Shown here piece after piece: positions 48,222 to 61,569 of a stretch of DNA of 64,000 bases. A program made the position numbers and the translations under genes. The notes under the pieces were generated by a model, which was not told the DNA's origin, made no database searches, and was given only the letters and a program-made list of their open reading frames with translations. Source of the stretch: Daucus carota subsp. sativus. Its lineage: Eukaryota; Streptophyta; Magnoliopsida; Apiales; Apiaceae. Where the stretch lies: positions 26,238,517 to 26,302,516 of the forward strand of contig NC_030387.2 in assembly GCF_001625215.2 (NCBI RefSeq), read 5' to 3'. Positions within the stretch are counted from its first letter, which is position 1. The number at the start of each line of letters is the position of its first letter.

Positions 48222-48898
48222 CGTTATTTGAAGTTGCTCTAGGGAACTGTTAGTTGGTCAAGATATGTGTGAAGGATAACATGAGAATGAGCATGCATTT
48301 TGTGTTTAAGTGTATTTATAATAATCTAGGTGAATATGTATGATTACCTAACAAACTGGATGCTTTGCACTATAGTTGAATGGGGTTTTGGACTATGTGT
48401 TGTGTGTGCATGTACTGCTTGGTTTGAGAGTCAAAGATTTGAGTTTTATAAAGGGAGGGAGCTTTCTGGGGTTGTCACTGGATTGGCCTGCTAGGCTAAT
48501 ACTTTATCATTTGAGTGTTTATATAACCATCAGTGCCTAATTTTAAAAACCGGTTAATTTGAATATTCGTTATCAGGTTTGGTAAATGGTAGTAATACAA
48601 GTGGTTCCTTTTTAGGTACATTGTTTATTTTCTTATCATGGGAATACTTTATTGTCGTCCGAGAGAGATGAAATTAACATTGTAACTAGAGCGTTCTAGT
48701 ATATATCCATGTCAAGAGTAGTGACTAGTGAGTAAGAATTATGGCAAGAATCAACCCATTATCTGTGGTTTCTTAAACTATTCAAACCATAACTCTGTAT
48801 CACATGCCGGTTTCAGTTTGGATAGGATTAAAATCGGGTCTAACCTTGCGGATTGTGTGGTTCAATCCGGACCGTGACTAGTGATCACCCTAGCATCA

Positions 48899-49103
48899 AC
48901 CAAATGTGCTAGAAAAAATAACATCTGCAATAACTACTTCTTTATCCCGGTCTTGCAAGATCAACACTATAAACTGCACTTTCCTTTTCCCACGATGACA
49001 TTCACCTAATCATCGAAATTTTGGACTGATCATTAAGTCCGGTAGCCTGGGCGTGATTACCATCAAAATATTGAAATTACCGGAAAACCTAAACTGCCCA
49101 CTG
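48899..49103 (-). pseudogene. Degenerate partial copy of the SAUR-like gene
   Basis: On the plus strand CCGGTCTTGCAAGATCAACA..AAACTGCACTTTCCTT and AAGTCCGGTAGCCTGGGCG..AAACTGCCCA match the complement of the functional gene (48000-48030 and 48155-48219 region). About 65 bp of the middle, covering the VGKERKEF..NPFRVL block, is missing, and indels break the frame. Same orientation and about 0.7 kb upstream, so a tandem duplicate that decayed. Confidence 0.78.
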
Positions 49104-50521
49104 CAAGGGATGTCAAAAAGAGGAAAATGCTCTACCAAACTAATTCAAGAATCAAGCTTAGTAAAATTTGATTAAAATAAAGTAAAATCAAGAAAGATCA
49201 TCTAATTCAATTTCATTCACGGTATCAATTTGAAATAGGATATATCATAAAGTCATGTATATTTGTAACGGTAGCCTTGCCCTACAAATAATGTGGAAAA
49301 CATACTTGATGAACATATACATGTCTGGGGCCTAGGCCCTAGGGGCACATATATAGATTATCAAATTGATAATCTTTAGTGATGGTGTTGGCAATTTTGG
49401 GTCTCACATGTTAAATATCATGTCATCTTGTTGCCGAGCTGTTCGGCAATTGTCAGCTTGCTATCTTTAAGTTCGAGCTTGAACTTGAATTTTCATGTCA
49501 AAGCTGACAGAACTTTGACAATTCTCAGCTTGCTATCTTTAATCCAGAGCTTAAGTTTAAATTTCCATGTCAACACTGATAGAGCTAGAAAACTTCCGGG
49601 GCTTTGCCATGTTTATTGATCCCAATTTTAGTTGCAAGTGATAGTTTCTTGTTTCAAGTGTTCATTTTATGACTCGTCTCCACAAACATGATAAGCTTAT
49701 TCATTTGATCCCTAATCCCTTGTGTTATTCCAGAGACGCATGATTGGGAAAGAAATGACGACCGATGTTTGGATCCTTTTCGGGTTAGATTTAAGTTTAT
49801 TAGCATTTGATTAATAATAATATTAAACTAGTACTTCTCTTCTTCAATTACTCTTTTTAACACTGTTTTCCATTTTTATCTTAGTCCAACATTTTGCTCC
49901 TTATATTTGTCAAATGGTGGTCTTTGCAAACAAACTACATGCCACAACCCTAACCATTTGTAATTTTTAGATAAAAATACAGAATAAATGAAGAAACAAA
50001 TATATTTAAAATTGTACTATTGAAAAGTACTATTAAATCTGTTACATTATCATATTTATTATTTATGCCAAAATAATTATACCAGTCGAGCAAGTCTCAA
50101 TTCTCAAAGCAAGTTGTTCTCCTAGTTAAAATGACCGTTCCTGCTTCTACTTGCACCAATTTCAAGCGGGTATTTTATACATATAAGATCAGAAGGAAAA
50201 AGATACCATCATTTATACTAGTTCTAAAATATTATCACGCAAACCATACTACAGAGAATCAAAATCTCCAGTGCATAAATAATTCCTAATAAACAACGGA
50301 TTCTGTAAATCAAAGTATACTCCGCGGAGAACAAGTAAATATCCTAATGCCTTCTTTCAGCAAACTAGCCCTGGTTCACGGTGAGGCAAGTGTCGAGTGT
50401 CGAAACACTGAAACAATAACACTATCCAAAAACAGAAAATCTCTCGTCTAGTTTAAGAAATAAGCTCCTATTTTATTGCTAGCATTTGCATATTAACTTC
50501 TAACACATGCAGAGGATAGTC
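49104..50521. other. Intergenic, no gene recognised
   Basis: No supported gene. AGCTTGCTATCTTTAA and TTGAATTTTCATGTCAA-type words are repeated at about 49455-49500 and 49528-49575, a local duplication of about 75 bp. The right part is the 3' side of the AHL gene. Confidence 0.4.
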
Positions 50522-53500
50522 CTAAACAAACATAATGTTAGACCCTGCATTGGCGTACATTGGTGGCATGGGTTGGCTAGCGTTGCTGTATGATCCTGGG
50601 CCCTGGTTAAGGGGGCTACTACCACTCTCATCTGATGACTCACTTGAGCCTCCTTCTGAAGGACTAACCCCAGGTACTTGAGCACCAAAATTCAACATAT
50701 GCGGAGGTGGTGCTGGAGATAGTCCAGATTTAGGTTTCTTGCCATCAGCAATAAAGCTGCCAACAATAACCTGGTAAACAATAAAGAAATCTCAGAGTCA
50801 AGATAGACAAATCACTGTGCTTGTTCAGCTATAAATGGGGAAAACATTACCTGCACAGGTGTGGCTGCCAGTAATGCTCCTGCAACTCCACCACCCAGTA
50901 CTCGGCCGTCAGTACCAGCCAAGGACACACTGAGACCATTTGTTCGGCTGTTACCATTATTTTCTGACATAGTTAAGGAACCTGATAATGAGATAATCTC
51001 GAATCGTCCCTAAACAAAAAAAAAAAGAAGAAAGATCCAGTCAGATAAAAAGGAACATGTAACAAAGTTACACCCATAACATCCCACCACAGATATTAGA
51101 CGAATTCAGAGACTTGACCAGTCATGCCTTGCTGAATGATTCCTGAATCCGAAACCGAGGTGAGAAAGAAGATTTTCTACTTTAAATTTATGATAATGGA
51201 TTGATACCCAAAGTAGAAGTGATGGTAGTTTCCACACTAAAAGTTTTGGGGTTTACCTGTACAAGATGATGTCATCTATTATTATATTAATAGTTATCTG
51301 TGTAGAATCACTCTGTCGTTACTGGTTGAGATAACACTTTCTCATCACTTCTGAGGTTGGGAAACGCCAGGGATAGTGGTTCATTTTATACACAATTTGC
51401 TCTTTAATTCTAACAAACTCGGAATTTTGTTTTACCAAATCCATCCAACAACAATTCCAATTTGGGTTTGGGATTTGACCAGGCTGTTAGAGATTGTTGA
51501 TAATAGAAAATTTACTACAATATAATTTTTACAACAGGACCTAGAACATGTTGTTTTGTTGTTTACAGGCATACATCGGATTTTGTATATGTTTGAAAGT
51601 GTCTAAATTATGGTGTGGCGTCACTACACTTTTGTCTAATTTTACCACTTTATCATTGTTTTTATCCTCAACTTTGATGGATTTTCATTTTTAACTTGAA
51701 TGAAAGTCACTGCCCGGTCAATGGTCAGGAGAATGATGTAGGAGCAAAGGATGGCAGATTAAATTGTAAATCAATGGAGATGCCTACATATAACGAGAAA
51801 ATAATGCCCATCTCACAGTACTCGCAACTATAGATCTACTAGAGTCGAAAGTAAACAAATACATATGAAGCTTGCACATAACTATACAATGAGATTCAAT
51901 GTTTAATTAATCTTGAACACACCTCATATGACACAGTTCCACCGGTCGTTGCTGGTTGCCGTAGAGTCACATTGGATATGGCACCATTTGCTGACAGGAT
52001 ACAAACAGTTCGTGGCCCTTGCTGCGAAAAAGCCGTAATCTTTGCTGCTACATCCTGCAAATCAGGAGAGAGGAATGCATGTTATGTTTTGGATCAAGGT
52101 CTCCATTTCAATGAGCACAAAGATGTAAGTATGAACAAGAAAGCTACCTATAGACTATCAAGGCTTGCTAATGGAGATCACTTACAGAGCAACACAAGTA
52201 AAAGCGTATACACAACATGAATTCAACAATGAAAACCCTTTAACTACTACATATATAACAAGTTTCTTCCAACTTCAATACTACAGCTGATACTACTTTT
52301 TAAAAGGGTTGAAAGCAACTACACATTATGCATAGAGTATATGTTCTTCAATCTCTCTCTTCCACTACCAATTCTTAGAATGAAGTAATGAACTACCATC
52401 ATAATACATCAAAGTGAACTGAGAAGCTTCTGATTTGCATATATTATATTGCATGCAGAAATTGGGCAAGCATATTTTTAGAAATATTCAATATTAATAT
52501 TTTTGGTCAAAAAATATTTTCCCTTTAGTTTAATTATTATTTTGGTAAACAAAACAGTTGGTATCCTTGAACCAAAAACAAAATCCTCGTATACGGCAGA
52601 GGGAAACCCAGGATACAAAAACATAATCACAGAGTAAGGAATATACAAAACCCAACTGAAACTAAGAACAATACAGAAACAGGAATCTACTCTCTACAAA
52701 GATCTAAGGACGAAAATATCTCAAAACCTTTGAATCTGATACCCATCCAGCTACCTATAACTTCTCACTGTCCTGCACTCTACATATCAACTCAACTGTA
52801 AACTTCGCTGAATATCCACTGTTTCCCTCTAACTAAACTGCCCAAAGAATAGCCATAATTGAGGAGATACACAAACAGATTAAACATTTATTCAATGTAA
52901 ACTCAGCATAAGAGCTAGGCATACCCCAAAACTCCTTTAAAAAAACTTATAAACAACAATCTACAATTATATAAGAAACAGTTTCACCATCTCCCTTCCA
53001 GTACACACATCAGCTAGGAGATAAAATAATGTATAGGCACCCTTCTTTGCACATTTACCTGGATATCCAACTTATCTAAACTTAAAGCCAACCAAAAACT
53101 ATGATCTTGGAAGTAGTTTTACTCTTCCAAGGAATCTTTACCTATTGTTTCATTTCCTAATTGAGGATGAACAAATATCAGAGAAGGTATGTTGAAATCA
53201 ACTCAGGAAGTTTACCAGGAACTTCTGCATCATTTAAAGGTCTTCTAAACCTGATCCCACATATCCAGACCATCACCTCATTATCCCTTATAACATTGTG
53301 GATTACCACCTTACCAATGCAAGAATCACAAATAATCTAAACAGCATAAAGTCTGCAAAATCAACCTTGATTCACATATTACTACATTAGAATGAACACA
53401 AGGAAATAAACCATCATAAACACTCGACATATCCATCCACGAGCCCTAAGTCTAGAATCAACCACCTCTTCTAGAATCCCAAAGATTATCGAGCAAGGCC

Positions 53501-56500
53501 CATCTGATATACACTCCTTAAAACCTTATACCACAAGGAATACTTCACCTACGCAGAACGCCCAAGCCAATTCATGAGAAATGCGCGATTTATATAATTT
53601 CAAATCCCAAATCACCACACAACCCCCAACTTAGACTTGCACACAACATCCCACGTAACCAAATGATCTTCCTATTACAGCACAGTACCTTTCCACGAAG
53701 AGTCACACAAATATTTCTATGATTTACAAGACCTGTCTTGGAGCACTAAACAAAAACAAATTATATAGAGGGAAAGAAGATAATAATGATAGAATTAAAG
53801 TTGATCTATCTACCTGACAGTCATTTATCTAATCTTCTAAAAAACTTTTAAAAAAAGTATATCCCCAAACCTCAAAAATCTGTGACCTATTTCCGCAACA
53901 CGATGATAGAAAACATCATTGGCTAAATATAGACCTAACTGCTGACTTTTTACCATAATTACCTTATCCCAGAAGGGCCTTGAAAAACCTTAGTTTAATG
54001 GTAGTATGATCATATTAAAAAGTAAATATAAATACGAGTTAGTTCTCTTTTCATTAAAATTTGAAATTATACTCGGATCCCAAGTAATAAAAATTTCTAT
54101 ATAAACACATCTAATAAACATCAATTGTAAGTTCCAATTATGATTGATGAATATCTATAATTTAGGCCTGATATGTGTGTACCAATATTGGTGCCCATGT
54201 TTCAATCCTTCTCTTCTATAATTAAGAGGTCGTTTGGTATATATTCATTTATCCACGGAGTATGTAAAAGTTAAGTTGTTTGTTTGACAAAAATAATGGA
54301 TGTTTAAATTCCTTGGAAGTGTGAGTTCTCTTAAAACATGGGAAGTTTCATACCCACCCCCTTGTACTTCCCATGAATTTAACTTCCTACATGTAAACCA
54401 AACAAAATTTTCTAATTCATAGGAATTTACTACAGGAATTACATATCAGGGAAGTACAACTTTCTTTTGGAAGTTAATACCCACATGTAAGAAACAAGCA
54501 CCAAGTATTTCTTCACTCGAGGACAAGCGTCACCTCAAACCCAAACCCTTCCCACTATTCACCAAAGATTATTTTCCATCCCTCATCAGTTGACAAAACC
54601 CCATTTAATATTACTCGGAAACACACACATCCGTGTATACCTTATAATTAGTAGTGCTCAGACAAGTATTAATATATCTTCATCTATATTTTACCAACAG
54701 CAATATCGAAAATAACTTGTATTCAAGTAGCTTAAATACTATAACATTTTATTATAAAATTACCTCGTAAAAATATAACACATTATATATATATATATAT
54801 ATTACATTTTACACATGTGAATCACCATATTCCCATACGTATGCTTACTTCTTAGTTAGGCACTTACATGAGCTTATTTTAATTTCTAGTACGGAATTAA
54901 GTGGCATAATTGTACACCCTTTTATTTTGTAAACAAATTAATTCTAATGAAGTATCTGATGTCTACTTGAGTTTTTTTTTTTGGCTCCACTCTGTTCCCT
55001 AAAAATTTTACAATTTCTTTTTTGCATTCCTTGGCATGGAAAATCCCAATATTAAATGTTGAATTCAGAAATATAAAAAAAACATGATAGAGGCCACTTT
55101 TACAGCAAGTGGTTCGTGAAGTGAAGCAAAGAGCCACTAGTAACTACTCCTTCTGTCCCTCTCATTTCTTAACATTTTCTTTTCACTGCTTGGCACACAC
55201 TTTAATGCACTTATAAAACATTGTTCCATAACTTATTTCTAAATTTTCTTTTTTGCATAAAAATTTAAACATAAAATTTTTATTCGGAGAAAAAAAAAAT
55301 TGTTATAGAACTATACTTTATAGGAGCATCACCCCGTCCCCCAATGTTAAGAATTGAGAGGGACGGATGGGGTAATAATTTTGAGGAAAATAATTGATTT
55401 GAAAACAAATAAATGTAATAATTTTACGAATGTTATGCTTCATGTAATAATTTTAATAACTTCAAAGAAGGAATGTCTCTATGAAATTTTATAACCTATT
55501 AATTAATTACACAAATTCCTCCAACTTTATGAAGCTTCCAGAGGTAATAAATCTCACACCTTATACTGGAGAAGTGTGAAGGCCAGGTGATATATTATCA
55601 CTATTCACCCCAGTAGTTTAGAGGATATTCTATCTACTTATGTCTCTACTCTCTCAACTAATTTGTTATCATATTTAGGCAAGATTAGGCGATCACATTC
55701 AATTATTTTAATGGAGTTTATTCTATTAATGTTACAACATGCATCATCACATTGTTTACTCGTTAAATTTGCTAGTGTTAGCACCAGTATGATATAAGAT
55801 ATATATACCATTTCACCAGCATCCTTCGCCATGTCTTCTCAGACTACAAGTTTGCATATATTATAGAAGTAAATTACATTACGCATCCCCAGCTTATCGC
55901 AATAGCTTTTTTGCGCCACAGACTTCAGTACACTATCTTCTAAAGAACTTACTTCGCACACCCCAGCTTGGTTTACATGACAACGTTTAAAGTCAAAGGA
56001 AATACAATTAATCTTAAAAATACTTTAGTACGTCTTAAATGAAAAAACGCATCGGCGGCATACTTCTTTATATGCCAACCTCAGGCAACCAAAGCTCTAA
56101 ACCCGTGAAAGTTAAACAAAAGTTTTCCCTTGCTGAGCCAGCTGTTAAAACTAGAGGCATTCCAGCAATCAAATTTAAATCCCTATATTAAAAAGTAGGT
56201 ATGGAAAATATACCTAAGGCTGTTTTGTAATTTGGCTACTGGTTGTACAAAGAAATTAAAATAATTTGGATCCTCAAAGATAATTACATACAAAATACCT
56301 CAGGTAGTAATAAAGTTTTGTAATTTGCCTATTAGTTGCACAAAACTATAAAAAAAGACTGGAGTTTTAATGACTGTTTAAATTACACCTGATCAATCAA
56401 GCATACTGCATCTAGGAAACAATTTATAGAGAAATCTAAAGATACCCTATTAATCCTCTAGATACAAAAAACATAATAGTCGGCCATCAAAACACCAATA

Positions 56501-57442
56501 ACAGCAAACAACTTGCTCCCTAAATTCTCTAAATATTAGATGATTATAGTATACCATAAACAAATAAAAGAATAATAGCAACAAAATAATATACAAAAAC
56601 AAAAATGTATTTATTTAAGATTTATACCTCTCCGGCATTAACAGTAATCACATGAGGCGTAAATCCAACTCCATATGTTCCTGCACAACAATACAATCAA
56701 TCATTCACCACAAACTTCTCAGTATTTACTATATTAGAACCTCCTACAATTAATACCTCGTAACTTAATAGCCTTGATATATTAGTTCCCGTTTATTGCC
56801 AAGACATGATAAATTCACTGTTCTATAGTTACGGTAAAAAAATTAAAATTATCCAAGGCTATTAATGGGTAAAACAGAGCACAAACCTAGAGCATCGAGC
56901 TGCTTCTTCCCAGAACCAGGTGGCCTCCCTCTCCCTTTCTTCGAAGACTCGGATCCCGCAACCACACCTCCAGTCCCCGGGCCACCAGAATTCCCATCTC
57001 CATGACCTCCAACCGCCACAGCTCCAACAGGCGACAATCCCAGCGCAATGTTGCCATCGGCCGAGTACTTCCTCGGCCTCCCTCTCTTCTTCCTGGCCGG
57101 TTCCATACTAAACCCGGCCGATCCATCACTATACTGCGAATTAATCGCCTCCAACGGCTTCGGCTCACTGGAATTGTACGTGAACCGGTTGGGATCGTGC
57201 TGCATCAGCGCCGCCGAGGCGGAATCAATGTTGATACCGGCGTTATTATTGTTATTGTTCGTGTTTCCATTGTTGTTGTGTTGGATTTGCGGCGCGTAGG
57301 GATTGAGTTGTGGAGCCATCATCATTACTTGCTGCTGTTGCTGGTGGTGGTGGAGCTGTTGTTGTTGCTGTTGTTGTTGCTGTTGTTGCTGGTGGTGGTG
57401 TTGCGGTGGTTGTTGGTGGTGGTGCGGCGGTGGCGATTCCAT
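50522..57442 (-). CDS. AHL1-like: AT-hook motif nuclear-localised (AHL) protein, 382 aa, five exons
   Basis: Nuclear protein that binds AT-rich DNA at matrix-attachment regions and works in multimeric complexes through its PPC/DUF296 domain. Exons (minus strand): 57442-56887, 56680-56628, 52054-51923, 51009-50851, 50770-50522; phases close. The N-terminus is His/Gln/Asn low complexity with a run of 12 Gln (residues 18-29). Two AT-hooks carry RGRP cores: KKRGRPRKY (118-126) and GRGRPPGSGKKQLDALG (170-186), the two-hook clade B layout. The PPC domain runs from GVGFTPHVITVNAGED (exon 2/3) through GGTVSYEGRFEIISLSGS to LLAATPVQVIVGSF (about 320). The Ser/Pro-rich tail ends SNIMFV. The second intron is 4.57 kb and carries transposon insertions. 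Confidence 0.94.
52990..53735 (-). pseudogene. LINE (non-LTR) ORF2 3'-part remnant in AHL intron 2
   Basis: Minus-strand reading gives HLVTWDVVCKSKLG near 53660, then (after a frameshift) NRAFLMNWLG and SLWYKVLRSVYQMG. This is the order of the block after reverse transcriptase in plant L1-type LINEs (WD.VC..K..GGLG, then N.A.L.K.LW, then SLW.K). Stops and shifts show decay. Boundaries are approximate and no poly(A) tail was identified. Confidence 0.6.
55147..55372. mobile_element. Stowaway MITE in AHL intron 2
   Basis: CTCCTTCTGTCCCTCTCATTTCTTAA at the left is mirrored by TTAAGAATTGAGAGGGACGGATGGGG at the right; TA on both sides (55145-55146, 55373-55374). 226 bp, a different subfamily from the copies at 24.7 and 26.3 kb. 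Confidence 0.88.
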
Positions 57443-57566
57443 TGGTACGACGGGGATTTAGTGAATTTTTAGAGTGAGAAAAAGCGGAGTTGTAGGTGAG
57501 AGAGAAAGGGGGAATAGAGGTGAAAAGAGAGTAGAATATATGGATAGATAAATAACGCAGCCGAAA

Positions 57567-57576
57567 GCTATATATT
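57567..57576 (-). promoter_or_regulatory. Possible TATA box of the AHL gene
   Basis: TATATAGC on the minus strand, about 125 bases upstream of the start codon, after a CCAAT-containing AATCCAATATATAG. The implied leader of about 100 bases is rich in CTCTCT/TTC. The TATA motif is the edge of the first tandem repeat unit described next. Confidence 0.5.
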
Positions 57577-57941
57577 GGATTATTTGGAATTCAGAACCGG
57601 GTTTTAAAATCGAGATTAGGGTTTTAATTAGATTAACCGATATGGGTTGATAAATCTGACGAGATTAGTATTCGGGTTTTATATTAAATTATTTGGATTG
57701 TAAATCTAACGGGATTAGTATTCGAGTTTTATATTGGATTATTTGAAATTCACAACATGGTTTTGAAATTGAGATTAGGGTTAATCAGATTAATCGACAA
57801 GAGTCGGAAAATTTGACGGGATTAGTATTCAGATTTTATATTGGATTATTTGGAATTCATAGCAGGATTTTGAAATCGAGATTAGGAGTTTAATCAGATT
57901 AATTGATACGGGTTGGTAAATCTAAAAGAGTTAGTATTTGA
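57571..57941. repeat. Tandem ~108-bp repeats in the AHL promoter, about 3.5 copies
   Basis: Units start TATTGGATTATTTGRAATTCA.. and end GGGATTAGTATTCGGGTTTTA: 57571-57680, a deleted unit 57681-57731, 57732-57838 and 57839-57941. Each starts with the complement of a CCAAT motif (ATTGG). Divergence between units is moderate, so the array is not very recent. Confidence 0.82.
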
Positions 57942-58887
<946 letters not shown>

Positions 58888-59638
58888 AGTCTCCTTTTTT
58901 TCCTTGGACCCTTTTACCCCTCCTTTCACATATCATATGCCTTGTAGAGTTTATTTAACATTTTAAATTATATTAAAAATATTGTTAATATTAGAAGTAA
59001 TGAGAAAATTTTAATTTTTCTTAGTACAATATATGAATAATTTTCTATCTAATTTCTATATATTTTTATCTTATTAAATATTTTATGTCTTTTTGCTATA
59101 CAAATAATTTTACTTATTTGAACACTACTGCTTGTTTCTTAAATATATCGAACATATGTTTGAACTACATAGTTCACATGCTCTTTTAAGGTTGATTTAC
59201 TTTTTGCAGCTAAAGTTGAATTATTTTATTACAAATTATTCATTTTTTCCAATTCTCTTTTGTACTGGTAGTGTTTTCAAATATACTCGAAAATATTAAA
59301 ATCAAAGATGAATATCGAAATTATGAATTAACATCACTTAAATTGGTCGAATATTATTAAGAACATATAAGAAGAGTTTTTTTGACAAATTATTAACTTT
59401 TTCCAGTTCTCGTATGTAAAAGTAGCGTTCTGAATATATATTCGAACAAATGCAAATCAATAATACTCAAACAAAAACAAATCAAAGAAAAATATCTGAA
59501 TTATTAATAAATGTTACTTAAATTAGTGAAATATTAGTAAGAACACATATATTAATATTTTTTAGCTAAAGTAGTATAAATTCTTACAATTTATTGAACT
59601 TTTTAAAATATTTTAAACAAAACAAGTAATATTTTCAT
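58888..59638. other. AT-rich spacer between palindrome clusters
   Basis: No gene. AT-rich, with two loosely similar halves (TTCGAACAAATGCAAATCAA and ATACTCGAAAATATTAAAATCAA contexts, and ATTAAGAACATA words), suggesting an old internal duplication. Confidence 0.35.
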
Positions 59639-59871
59639 CCCCGCAATGTTTCATTGTGGGGATAGTTTACATAATTTTCATCCCCGCAATGATTCATTGC
59701 GGGGTGTTAAATTTGATTAACAAGGTGGTTGGATGAGGTGGATAGTTTTTGTTGAAAAAGATACCCGTCATGAGTCATTGTGGGTATGTTTTTTCTAAAA
59801 TAGACCCCGCATTGATTCATTGCGGGGTGTTTTTTTTTTTTAAAAGATACCCGCAATGATTCATTGCGGGG
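59639..59871. repeat. Palindrome cluster 2 (5 copies)
   Basis: Copies at 59639, 59682, 59764, 59805 and 59850 of CCCCGCAATGATTCATTGCGGGG. The copy at 59764 is degenerate (CCCGTCATGAGTCATTGTGGG). Spacing is 41-82 bp. Minus-strand ORFs here simply read the repeated palindrome. Confidence 0.85.
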
Positions 59872-60196
59872 TTTATTTTTTTTACTCCAAAACAACCAAA
59901 TAAAGATTCGAACCTTGTACCTTGCGTTTTCAAGACAAGTAAAGAAACCAATTTGACAATGGATGTTTCACTGATAGTTGTCCACTAGGATTGAGATATA
60001 TAACTTTTGAAATAAAATTCAATAATAAATAAATTCAACAAATATATTGAATTTGATAATGTAACTTAATTATTAATTTAATTTAATTAATAATTTAATT
60101 AAATTATTTTTATATTCGGGCGTTTTAATTAATTTTATACTCTATAAAAATCAATTTTATATTAAAATAATTTAATTTAATTAATAATAAATAATA

Positions 60197-60451
60197 AAAT
60201 GACATGGGTGAGGTAGATAGAGTAATTTTGTTGTTACGGGTAGGTAAAAACATTAATTACGCTCCATGCAATAGTTCATTGCGGGTATTAAAAGTACCCA
60301 GCAATGTTTCATTGCGGGGTGTATTAGTACCCGCAATGTTTCATTGCGGGGAGTATTAGTACCCGCAATGTTTCATTGCGGGGACCGTAATTAATGTTTT
60401 TTACCTACCAGTTACAACAAAATTACTCTATCTCCTTCACCCATTTCATTC
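60197..60451. repeat. Fold-back (inverted arms ~65 bp) enclosing palindrome cluster 3
   Basis: Left arm 60197-60262 (GGGTGAGGTAGATAGAGTAATTTTG..) is about 90% identical to the complement of the right arm 60386-60451. The loop is four palindromes CCCGCAATGTTTCATTGCGGGG at 60264, 60297, 60330 and 60362, the last three being 33-bp tandem units. It ends 50 bases before the ATG of the FAR1-related gene, so it forms or borders that gene's leader. Confidence 0.85.
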
Positions 60452-60500
60452 TTTGATTTTGAACGTTTTGAAGATAAAAAAAGGTACTTCTCCTTAACTT

Positions 60501-61569
60501 ATGGCATATTTATTTGATAATGATTCTAGTTCTTCTAGTGATCATGATAATTTCGATTATGCTTCCGTTGCAAATCCTTTTATGCGTAGGAAAAAAGCTA
60601 ATGTTGTAAATGAGGTAATTTATGTTGAAGAAGATGATTATGTTGATAAAGGAAAAAAAAAAGGTTATTTTTGTCGATGATGAAGATGATTGTCATGATA
60701 ATAGTGGGAAAAAGGATGATAATACAAGTTTTGGAAGAAGTGAACGGAAAAATGATTATGATAATGTTGATGTTGGGGAAAAAATACATGATTTTACTTT
60801 TTCCAATATGAATGATGTTGTTCCTTGTAGTGGCATGTTGTTTGATAATTTAGATGAGGTGGAAAGATTTTATCGGGATTACGGGCGTAGGGTTGGATTC
60901 GAGGTTATCATTAGAAATACTCATAGGCATTCTAGAAGCAATGAAGCTTGTTCACGTATGTATATTTGCCGGCTAGGTGGGAGAGTATGTTCAAGTTCGG
61001 CTAATGTTGATGAGGAATTGAATTTAAAAAGGACTCGTGATACAATTGATCGGACAAAATGTAAGGCTCGAATTTCGGTTGTTCATAGAGTGAAGACGGA
61101 TAAATGGGAAATAACCACAGTAGAGTTAGAACACAATCATCCAATGGTTACCTCAGACAAAGTACAATTCATGCAAAGATCGCGTAATATAGGTCCGGTT
61201 GCCCGATCTTTAATTGAGACGTTGAACAAATCGGGAATAGGACCCTCAAAAGTGTTGAAAGTGATGGGGGAAGCTCTCGGTGGATTAAAGAATGTTGGTT
61301 TTACTAATCAAGACATACGTAATGTTTTACGTAACATTCGACGTCAAGTGTTTGATGGTGGTGACGCAATGTCCGGGTTGGCTTTGTTAGAGGAGTTAAA
61401 GGGGAATAATTTCGGGAAGTTTTTCTATCGGTTTGATATGGATGGCGAGAATCGGGTTAAGGCTTTGGTGTGGGTTGACCCTCGATCGGCAAATGAATAC
61501 AAGAATTTTGGTGATGTGGTTACATTCGACTCAACTTATCGGACTAATAGGTATTGTATGATTATATAA
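60501..61569 (+). pseudogene. FAR1-related (FRS/MULE-derived) gene, frameshifted and truncated
   Basis: FAR1/FRS proteins are domesticated Mutator transposases that act as transcription factors. The natural start is probably ATG 60501 (MAYLFDNDSSSSSDHDNFDY), but this frame shifts at a run of ten A (60653-60662) into the frame that continues VIFVDDEDD; nine A would keep it open. Then comes a FAR1 zinc-finger domain (FYRDYGRRVGFEV at about 60868; Cys, Cys and HNH ligands to about 61140) and the start of the MULE transposase domain (DVVTFDSTYRTNRY at about 61520). It stops at 61569; a GT at 61551 could be a donor, but no continuing transposase exon is found downstream. The remaining two thirds and the SWIM finger are absent. 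A sequencing error in the A run is possible. Confidence 0.85.

Noticed and set aside
54228-54490. Possible hAT-type MITE (GGTCGTTTGGTAT .. ACCAAACAAAATT)
   Set aside because: The inverted words are short and lie only 180 bp apart without target duplication; the boundaries cannot be fixed by eye.
57002-57472. 156-codon plus-strand frame opposite AHL exon 1
   Set aside because: Leu/Val/Arg-rich shadow of the CAA/CAG-rich AHL first exon on the other strand.
59885-59935. Possible tRNA B-box (GGTTCGAATC on the minus strand)
   Set aside because: No matching A-box, acceptor stem or cloverleaf could be drawn around it.
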